DNA of 12,867 bases from Pleurotus ostreatus/Saccharomyces cerevisiae fusant (Eukaryota > Opisthokonta): NCBI GenBank assembly GCA_024196135.1, contig JAMQCK010001030.1, positions 1-12,867 of the forward strand, given 5' to 3'. Below, piece by piece: positions 1 to 6,281 of the stretch (position 1 is the stretch's first letter; each line of letters starts with the position of its first letter). The position numbers and the translations under genes were made by a program. The notes under the pieces are model-generated. The model searched no databases, was not told where the DNA came from, and saw only the letters and a list, made by a program, of their open reading frames with translations.

Positions 1-580
1 CCAAAGGATCTCCTGATGCCCACTGCCTGTATATATACTGTAGCTGTAGTAATCAAGGAGATAGGGGATAAGTACTACAGTCATCAGGTCACAAGATCGG
101 CGAGCGATGATGGTGCGATAAGGCGCCATACAGTAGTGGTGGTGAGGAACTGGTAGGGTACTGGCAATGTCCAAGGAAGGGGAAGGGATAAATAAGAGAA
201 GGGGAAAGGGGTAGGTAGCCAAAGGGAGAGGAGGAGAAGGAAAACAGGAGATATAAAGGAAACACACCAGGAATGAGTCATAGGTGATGACTGATGGGGG
301 CGTCAACACATGCAAATGCCATCAGTCCACAGACCAAATAAGACCAAACCAGTTGAGCCCACATCACGCTTGTGGGCGCATGTGGGTGGCGTGGATATCC
401 CCTTACAGCGCCAGATAAACGATGTCTCCTAAAGTTCAAAGACTAACGTCAGGAGCCATGCATACAACAGTCCGCGTCGAGCGGGGCCGTCTCTTGCTTC
501 CTACCTTTTCCTTTCCCCCTACCGCGGTGAGCTCCATCATCGACCAGACATCGTACCGCTCTGACCGGCTTCATAGAAAC
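1..580 (+). promoter_or_regulatory. Upstream region of host gene A with a GA-rich strand
   Basis: No convincing gene is seen here. A TATA-like run (tatatata) lies at 30-37, far from the chosen start at 581. From about 173 to 262 the plus strand is strongly purine-rich (runs such as ggaaggggaaggg and gggagaggaggagaagg), which also produces a spurious hydrophobic open frame on the other strand. The frame of exon 1 is open upstream to an ATG at 422, so a longer N-terminus is possible, but the 422-580 stretch reads less like protein and the ATG at 581 has an A at -3. This is treated as promoter/5' leader by position only. Confidence 0.35.
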
Positions 581-1709
581 ATGCCATCCTCCAAAGCAGA
601 CCGCACCCTCTCTTACGCCGCGCGAGAAGGCGGCCTCATGTACTATGATATGGTCGCCGACTCCGAACACCTACCACCTCGCCGCTCGCCCTTGCAATTC
701 GTCGCGAAGGACCGCCGTCCCGCCGTCATAGAGCGCATGCTTATTACAGACGACCTGGTCGAGGGCGAGACCGCCTATTCTCGCGGCGGTAACATCTTCG
801 AGCAACAAGTCTCCGACGCCGTTGAAAGGTCCAAGACGTTGAGCCGCCTTTCGAGCCACCTCAAGGAGGTAAGAACGCCCTCCATCTACTCAAGCGGTCT
901 GCTCAAGCTGTACTTAGGCTATCATCAACGCGGTCACGTCGCGCGAGGTCGTGTACGAAGAGGTGGCCACGCACGAGCCTCACCCCCACACTCGCAAGAA
1001 CCGCCCTTCTCGCTCTACGAGATGATTGTAGCGACTAGTCTCGAGCCCGGTGGCGAGGCCGTGCTGGCGTCTTGGGTCACCATCAACATCGTTCCGGTCC
1101 TGGAAGCTGCAGCCGTCCTCGCAGCCTGTCGGTGCGTGTCCCTCGCGCCCTCTGCGTGCCACATTGAATCCTGTCTTGTCTGCCAGAGACGCCGTGATGA
1201 AGACCATGGCCGACAATCTCATCCTTCTGGACGATGAAGACGAAGACGAAGACGTGTTGTATGTCCCCAAGGCTTACCAGCCTGCTTACTCCGCCCCGCC
1301 TATGCAAGAGCGCGTGTTCATCCGTGAGTCCATTGATAATCCGTGCTGCGCTGCCCCGCTGACGCTCCATCCCCTCCAGCTCGTACCAGAGACAACGGCT
1401 GGTCGGCACCGCGCGCGCGTACCACGCGCCCGTTGCCTGCTAGACCGCCAACTGGTCCTCCCAAAGCCGACATCGCGGTCACGGCCGCTCTCCTCCCCGT
1501 CGTGAGTCTATACCACGTTTCTTTCGTGGCACCTCTAACCGCTGAGGCAGGTCGAGACATTGGCCGAAGAACAGTCCACTGCCAGTGGTGCCGAAGTGGC
1601 GATAGCCGCGCCGTTGCCTCTCGCTACATCGCTTGAGCCGCGCGCCAATCCTCTGATGTTCCTCCTGGCGAGTATCCTGGCATTCCTTAGACTGCTCGTC
1701 GGCTGGTAG
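581..1709 (+). CDS. Host gene A: hypothetical six-exon protein with a C-terminal hydrophobic segment
   Basis: I do not recognise the family. Proposed exons: 581-868, 918-952, 1039-1131, 1187-1323, 1380-1501 and 1551-1709, giving 277 aa ending at TAG. Introns are 49, 86, 55, 56 and 49 bp. Donors are GTAAGA, GTACGA, GTGCGT, GTGAGT and GTGAGT, and acceptors are TTAG, CTAG, CCAG, CCAG and GCAG; intron 4 has a CTGAC branch-like site. All joins keep the frame. The second intron is the weakest call. Visible features: an acidic run (DDEDEDED) at about residues 154-161, a Pro/Arg-rich stretch after it, and a hydrophobic C-terminus (about 259-277, from PLMFLL to LLVGW) that could be a tail anchor with one internal Arg. 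The start at 581 has A at -3. A 3' extension by further splicing is possible (see 1710-2327). The gene is convergent with host gene B. Being coding is likely; the exact exons are inference. Confidence 0.6.
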
Positions 1710-2327
1710 ACTTCTACTGTTGTCCCTAAGCGACCGAATTTTGTATGTCCCACTCGCTTTGTCATGGTATCTTGATCGTTGCGTATCCTGTACTGTAGAG
1801 GGACCTTTCCCGAATGTAATATCTTCTTGCCTCTCTTCCTATAGGGCGGCACCGCTGTCTCCCTTTGACGACTGGTAAGGCCGGGAAGATCTTGGAAGCG
1901 AGCGCGGAATCGGTTAGTGAATCGTCTTCGACGCGTTCGGCGTCGCCGTTAAGATTGTCCTCGGCCGCGTCTGCGGTGGCAGGGGCCCGAGCAACCAGCG
2001 CTTTTACGGGAACGCATCCATTGAGGCGGTGGCGATGTGTGCGCAGGCGGTGAACTTCATGTTTGCTGCGGCGTATGTGTGCAGCAGGCTCGGCACACCG
2101 CCATGACGATCTCGCGCAGGTTCGTGTGTCAAAGATCTCATGATTCCCTGAGGGTACCAGGCTCGTCTAGTGTGTGAAGTATTACTACAGGATATATGCG
2201 TACGAAGGAGAGCGTTCTTGGGGGTCGTACATGGGATAGCAAGTGCAGTGCGCAGCGATTATAAGTAGCATGTTCCAAGTCCGAAGGGAAAGAGAGGAGC
2301 GGAGCGGAGAAACGGGAAGAAAAGATA
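1710..2327. other. Intergenic stretch between convergent genes, with exon-like signals
   Basis: No confident gene. A pyrimidine tract ending in cttcctatag (acceptor-like, ends 1844) is followed by 30 nt and then a GTAAGG donor-like site at 1875. A donor-like GTAGAC at 1705 could join host gene A exon 6 to this 30-nt block in frame (reading ...VGW-AAPLSPFDD). Downstream, two overlapping open frames on the plus strand (to a TGA at 2053-2055, and to a TGA at 2102-2104) look partly protein-like. So host gene A may be longer than annotated, or a small separate gene exists. The remainder probably holds the 3' UTRs of both genes. Confidence 0.3.
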
Positions 2328-3251
2328 TCAGAGAAGGCGCAAGATACGAAGGAACCGTCTGTCGAAGATGTGTTCGATCGTGAAGCGGTTCGTCGCGAGC
2401 ACGGCGTGCATGGGATGGACATTCGGTCGATGAACGTGGCCAGCCTCCCGAAGCCGCAAGACGTCCGTAAGATGCTTGCGCGTATGTTCTGCCGGATGGT
2501 GGTCAGCCTCCTGGACAAGACGGCAGTAATCGAAGACTCACCGAGCGAATGGGGTTGGAAATGATCGTAAGAGGGCCTGGCGATGGCCAAAGCGACCGGT
2601 AGGACATGGACATAGATGGCCAGCACCGTCTGCCGGATGACTCTGTGCGGATGCTCACGAGAGGCGCGAGCAACCATCCGGAAGAAGGTACCGCGGATCT
2701 CGAGTACGCGGGCGATATAATCGACAGTTTCCATCGAGATCATCGCCATCACCGCTTCCTGAACGACCATGAGCGTCTGTACAGACCAGCGTGGACTTCA
2801 GCGACGAGCATACCTTTGCTGCGTATGAGCTCATCCCTTTGTCAGCCCAGTCATCGGTGAATGCAGCCATGAGGATGTAGTGAACCAGGTTTTCTCCGAC
2901 GCTCTCATCGATCGCGGCAGGGTAGATGCTGTCGGATGCGCAAGGAAGGTCAAAGACGATTGCACCGGGAGGAAGGGCTTGTAACACGCGACAAATCGGA
3001 TCGTGAGAAGTCCAGGACGTGACTACGAAGGGGTGAGCATACACGGGGAACTATAGGCGCTCCAACTGACCAGGCGTCTGTACTGTCGCGTTGATAGGCG
3101 GTACAGCTTCGAGAGGCTCGTTCTCTTTGTTCTCCGTGGACGCTCCAACCTTGCGCTTCTTCCGATGCGGCTGTGTTTGCAAGACCGCGTTCGACGATAA
3201 CAGTTGCGAGTGCTCGTTCATACCCTCCTCCTGTGCTCCAGCGTCGGCCAT
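2328..3251 (-). CDS. Host gene B: hypothetical four-exon protein with a basic NLS-like motif, next to the retrotransposon
   Basis: Family not recognised. Proposed exons on the minus strand: 3251-3071, 3022-2814, 2776-2542 and 2488-2328 (TGA), giving 261 aa. Introns are 48 bp (GTCAGT...GTAG, CTCAC branch-like site), 37 bp (GTATGC...ACAG) and 53 bp (GTGAGT...GCAG with a CTGAC branch site). All three joins keep the frame, and each bypasses a stop or a loss of protein-like sequence. Residues 30-35 read RKKRKV, a classical monopartite nuclear-localisation-like motif, in a charged, disordered N-terminus; the rest looks folded and mostly helical. The ATG has G at -3 and G at +4, but an overlapping upstream ATG at 3296 lies in another frame and the host frame stays open upstream through 3321 into the LTR. 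The true N-terminus may therefore lie on the far side of the insertion. Expression and integrity are unknown. Confidence 0.6.
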
Positions 3252-3321
3252 CGCATCGTCGTCTCTGCCCCGCTTCGTTCCTCGACTCCGAGCATCTATC
3301 GCCTCGTTGTTGTGCGGGTAG
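3252..3321 (-). other. Host sequence between the LTR and host gene B; candidate target-site copy at 3317-3321
   Basis: This 70-bp stretch separates the inner edge of the LTR from the first ATG of host gene B. In the host frame it has no stop codon and reads as a charged peptide (including the run GTKRGRDDDA just before the ATG), so it may be coding sequence cut by the insertion. The five bases adjoining the LTR, ggtag (plus strand), should be one copy of the target-site duplication; the partner would lie beyond the right edge, outside the window. Confidence 0.45.
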
Positions 3322-3535
3322 TGTAAGGGCGTTGGCCCTTTTGTCCTCAGTCCTTAGACGTCACACGTATATGAACCGAATCGCTCACACGCGATGCTTC
3401 AAGATACGAGTAACGTACAGGACAAAATAGGACTGTCCGAATCGGGAAACAAGAAATGATATATAAATGTCCGTGCGTCACGTGCCCCGTGACGCCATGA
3501 GTCCACAGAACCCCACAAGTCCATGCCTCCTTACA
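3322..3535 (-). repeat. 3' LTR (214 bp) of the retrotransposon
   Basis: On the minus strand the segment begins TGTAAGG (3535-3529) and ends CCTTACA (3328-3322), a perfect 7-bp terminal inverted repeat of the TG...CA type, and it directly follows a polypurine tract. It holds a TATA-like box and an upstream palindrome (separate entry). A hairpin of 6 bp with a 4-nt loop (aagggc/gttg/gcccttt region, 3325-3340) lies beside the inner terminus. The boundaries are read from one LTR only; the matching 5' LTR is outside the window, so LTR identity and age cannot be judged. Confidence 0.82.
3459..3495 (-). promoter_or_regulatory. U3 core promoter: TATA-like box with an upstream E-box palindrome
   Basis: On the minus strand TTTATATAT occurs at about 3460-3468. 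Immediately upstream, 3475-3495 is an inverted repeat: an 8-bp arm gcgtcacg (3475-3482) and its complement cgtgacgc (3488-3495) around a 5-nt centre. It contains CACGTG (3479-3484), the core bHLH E-box, and TGACG half-sites resembling bZIP sites. Transcription would start roughly 25-40 bp downstream, near 3420-3435, giving the U3/R boundary. The factor assignments are inference from core motifs. Confidence 0.5.
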
Positions 3536-3546
3536 CCCTCCCCCTC
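3536..3546 (-). other. Polypurine tract (plus-strand primer site)
   Basis: The minus strand reads GAGGGGGAGGG, abutting the TG that begins the LTR at 3535. Position and composition match the RNase H-resistant primer for plus-strand DNA synthesis in LTR retroelements. The 122 bp between it and the third ORF's stop (3547-3668) show nothing else recognisable. Confidence 0.78.
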
Positions 3547-3668
3547 GGGACGACGCAGACGTCCAGGCGGAATCGAAGGGTTGAAAGCGGGGTGACCACA
3601 CGCTACCGAGCAGCCGTCCCACAATCAACGCCGCACAGCACAGGAGGGCTCTGCGCCTTGACCACACT

Positions 3669-6281
3669 CTACCGAGTGGTCGAGGTCGCGCCGCTGCCTT
3701 CGCCGTTTGCGTCCTTCGCCTTGTCGTCGCCAGTCTTGGTCGCGTCAGTCGCGCTCGTGTTGTCCTCGACAACCACCTCCATCTCCTGCGGTCCGGCGGA
3801 GTCCGAATTGGACTGCGCGGCATTGTTGACGGTGGCCATGGCGGGCGATGCGGCCGGGTCGTGTACCGACGAAGAGCCGGGTCCCGTGGCGCTAGCCTCG
3901 GCGGGGCTCGAGCTCGACGCCGACGCTTGCGGCAGGGGCCCAGTCGATGTAGAGGGCTGCACGTCCGCCATCTCCGTGTCCTGATTGGTAGCCGGCGCAG
4001 GCCATGGTGCTCTAGGAATCCCCGTGGCGAATCCTAACTGCTGGGCCCCAACCAAGCGGATGTCTCGCAGGTGCGGGCTCGAGTCGAGGATGGTCGTGGA
4101 GAGGTTTTCGGTAGAGCCTGTGTGGACCAGTAGCGGCTGACCAGCGCCCGGCAACCGCGGTTGCGCGTACATCACGCTGAAGTCCGTGCTGGGCTCGCCG
4201 ATGAAGATAGATGGCCCGGGAATGCCAGGAGGCCATCGCCCACCATTGCGGATGATGATCTCCAGGCATTGCGAGTACAAGGCGGCGGCCGTGTCGCCGC
4301 GCACGCCGTACGTGACGTCGTCCCATAGTACCTGCATGGCGAAGGGCAGCATGTCGTTGTACTCAGCAACAGAGATGCCCGACGTCACGAGGAAGCGGAC
4401 AACGTTCTCCGGCGACAACGCCCCATCCACCTGTCGATCCCAGCGGCGTATCGCGCGCTGGGCGTTCGTGGTGAGGAGGTTGAGGTGGAGCTGGTACGCC
4501 ATGTAGCCGCCGGTGTTGGTGACGCTGTTCGGCGGCACGGCGAAGATGCGCACAATAGCGTCGGCGAAGTCGGACGTGAAGGCAAAGTGATCGCGTGCCG
4601 CCGCTGTGGAGAAGATGTCGTTGTGGAACGGCATCATTCTCCTCAACGTCAGCAGCGTCCGCAGCTGTGAAATGGCGACGCCATGCACGTTCACCCGATG
4701 GGGGACGAAGAAGACGTACACCCCTCGCGGCTGCACGGCCGGCTCGCGGATGGCATACATCAAGTGAATGGCGAGCCCATCATCCACGAGGGGGGGACGG
4801 CGATGGCCTTGCGACCTCGTCCCCGACACTCGTGGTATAATGGCGAATGGTGCGATGGCCCGCTGGTAGGGGGTACGCTTGTCGGTGGCGACGTTGTTTG
4901 CGCTTTGCGCTCGACCGTTGAGGGTGTTGTACCGCGCCTGTCCAGGAAGCTCGTTGTCGTTCGTGCGCCCCTGGATATGCGGGTGCCACTCTTCTATGTA
5001 CACCACCCGGTCACCCAGGAAGCCTGAAGCCTCAGGGTTGGCCGGGGGAGTAGGTAGAACGAGGAGGGGTGCGCCATACCCAGCTTGCGCCCGAGCTTGG
5101 TGTTTTGCAGCAGCGCGGCGTCCCGTGCGATGCGGTTCGTCCTCATCCGTGCTGAGGTCGTCCGCGGTGTACTCGCTATTGTCGTCCACAAGGCCGTCGT
5201 ACCCCTCAGGCATGTACCCGTCGGGTATGTACTTCACCTCCGAGCGGGCGGGGGATGCTGGCTTCTTCCCCTTGTGGGATGAGGAGGCTCTGCTCATCTC
5301 CCGCCTCTCGTGGCCGTACGGCTCGCGGCGGTCGTCCCTGCGTGGGTAGCGATCGTTTTCGCCCCTCCATTCTCTTCGCGGGCGGTCGTCGCGCCAGTCG
5401 CCGCGATGACGCTCGTCGCGTCGGTCACGGCGGCTGCCGTCATACGCCTCGTCGCGAGCTTGGCGGCGTGGGGGCTCGTCGTAGTCGACGCGTCGGAGGT
5501 CGTCGGGCAGCTCGCGCTTGCGGTTGGGTGACCGATCGCGGTGTCGGTAGCCCCAGTACGGCTCGTCCCTGTACCGTCCTCCATAGTTGGCGCTCAAGGG
5601 CTGCGAGTGCTCGACGCGGGGATTGTCGTAGTTACGATCATCCCCACGCCGCGTTCTCTCAACCTCGGCTTCGCGTTGCGCCAGTCGCTCCTTGAGGCGC
5701 TCGATTTCGCTGTTCTTCTCGTCGATCTGGCGACGCGCTTCGTCGAGGTCTTGCTGAATACGATCGGCGCTTACGCCGCTGTTGGTAGATATGAGGTGCT
5801 CGGTGAGGCGGCGCTTCGCCTCCGCCAAGGAGGCGTTGTTCTTGACGCCACCTTCTTCCAGGATGTGGTTGAGGTAGTCGGTGCAGATTGGGCATCCGCA
5901 TTTGATGATGGCGAGGTAGAGGTTAGCTTCGAAGTGGCGCGGCGCGGATGACGTGTCATCCGCGCGGCGCCCTCTCGCAGCTTCTCTCCCGTCCCCTCCC
6001 CCTCGCGACGACGTCGCGTCTCGCATTGTGATATCCTCATCCCGACGGCGGCTGTCTATCCAGACAGCGCCGCGGTCGGGGTGAGGCCGCTGCGCGTTTG
6101 AATTGGGATTGGGGGCCATTTTTGCGTTACGGTCGGTCTGCAGTAGCGTGGAAGGTGTTGATGATGAGTCGTGTGCGGGGCCCCGCGTGCCACCGGCAGC
6201 CGCCGGCAGCTGTACAGTCGCCGGCTCTTGCCGGCGCACGAGGGGCGCGTGGCGGTCACCTGACAAGGTCAACCTATTCAT
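3669..6281 (-). CDS. Third ORF of the retrotransposon (870 codons), unknown function, in the env position
   Basis: No family recognised. The ORF lies between pol and the 3' LTR in sense orientation and overlaps the end of pol by 8 nt. Domains by eye: low-complexity N-terminus (1-115); a Cys cluster CGCPIC (C128, C130, C133) with H139 nearby, possibly metal-binding; a heptad-like coiled coil (about 151-212, e.g. IERLKERL); an Arg/Asp/Glu-rich mixed-charge region (213-330); an acidic linker (350-385); an unrecognised globular region (about 405-755, with segments such as GVYVFFVPHRV and YGVRGDTAAALYSQC); and a Ser/Ala-rich acidic tail (756-870). There is no signal peptide or membrane span, so it is not an Env-type glycoprotein. 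The start may be M1 (6281, stop-start overlap with pol) or M55 (6119), which has the better context AAAATGG. A long ORF with GC-rich third positions and domain-like order makes chance unlikely. Confidence 0.86.
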   Translation of the reverse strand: MNRLTLSGDRHAPLVRRQEPATVQLPAAAGGTRGPAHDSSSTPSTLLQTDRNAKMAPNPNSNAQRPHPDRGAVWIDSRRRDEDITMRDATSSRGGGDGREAARGRRADDTSSAPRHFEANLYLAIIKCGCPICTDYLNHILEEGGVKNNASLAEAKRRLTEHLISTNSGVSADRIQQDLDEARRQIDEKNSEIERLKERLAQREAEVERTRRGDDRNYDNPRVEHSQPLSANYGGRYRDEPYWGYRHRDRSPNRKRELPDDLRRVDYDEPPRRQARDEAYDGSRRDRRDERHRGDWRDDRPRREWRGENDRYPRRDDRREPYGHERREMSRASSSHKGKKPASPARSEVKYIPDGYMPEGYDGLVDDNSEYTADDLSTDEDEPHRTGRRAAAKHQARAQAGYGAPLLVLPTPPANPEASGFLGDRVVYIEEWHPHIQGRTNDNELPGQARYNTLNGRAQSANNVATDKRTPYQRAIAPFAIIPRVSGTRSQGHRRPPLVDDGLAIHLMYAIREPAVQPRGVYVFFVPHRVNVHGVAISQLRTLLTLRRMMPFHNDIFSTAAARDHFAFTSDFADAIVRIFAVPPNSVTNTGGYMAYQLHLNLLTTNAQRAIRRWDRQVDGALSPENVVRFLVTSGISVAEYNDMLPFAMQVLWDDVTYGVRGDTAAALYSQCLEIIIRNGGRWPPGIPGPSIFIGEPSTDFSVMYAQPRLPGAGQPLLVHTGSTENLSTTILDSSPHLRDIRLVGAQQLGFATGIPRAPWPAPATNQDTEMADVQPSTSTGPLPQASASSSSPAEASATGPGSSSVHDPAASPAMATVNNAAQSNSDSAGPQEMEVVVEDNTSATDATKTGDDKAKDANGEGSGATSTTR
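6220..6235 (-). other. GCCGGC hairpin just inside the third ORF
   Basis: Two copies of the self-complementary hexamer gccggc (6220-6225 and 6230-6235) flank a 4-nt loop, about 40 nt downstream of the pol stop/third-ORF start, and further GCCGGC-type repeats follow (6190-6210). A stem of 6 G-C pairs would be stable in RNA. Whether it affects reinitiation or is a by-product of GC-rich coding is unknown. Confidence 0.35.

Noticed and set aside
84..281. Minus-strand hydrophobic 65-aa frame
   Set aside because: It is the complement of the GA-rich tract, giving Leu/Pro/Ser/Phe runs by composition.
1021..1130. Direct 153-bp intron 869-1021 in host gene A instead of two introns
   Set aside because: It keeps the frame, but its acceptor (ACGAG) is poor and it discards a good TTAG acceptor at 917; kept only as an alternative.
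2138..2770. A single-exon 210-aa minus-strand gene
   Set aside because: Its N-terminal part is exon 3 of host gene B; beyond 2541 the frame becomes low quality, while a 53-bp intron with a good branch site restores protein-like sequence ending at 2328.
3669..6281. Third ORF as an env glycoprotein
   Set aside because: No signal peptide, no membrane span, very few cysteines; the charged and coiled-coil composition is unlike a surface glycoprotein.
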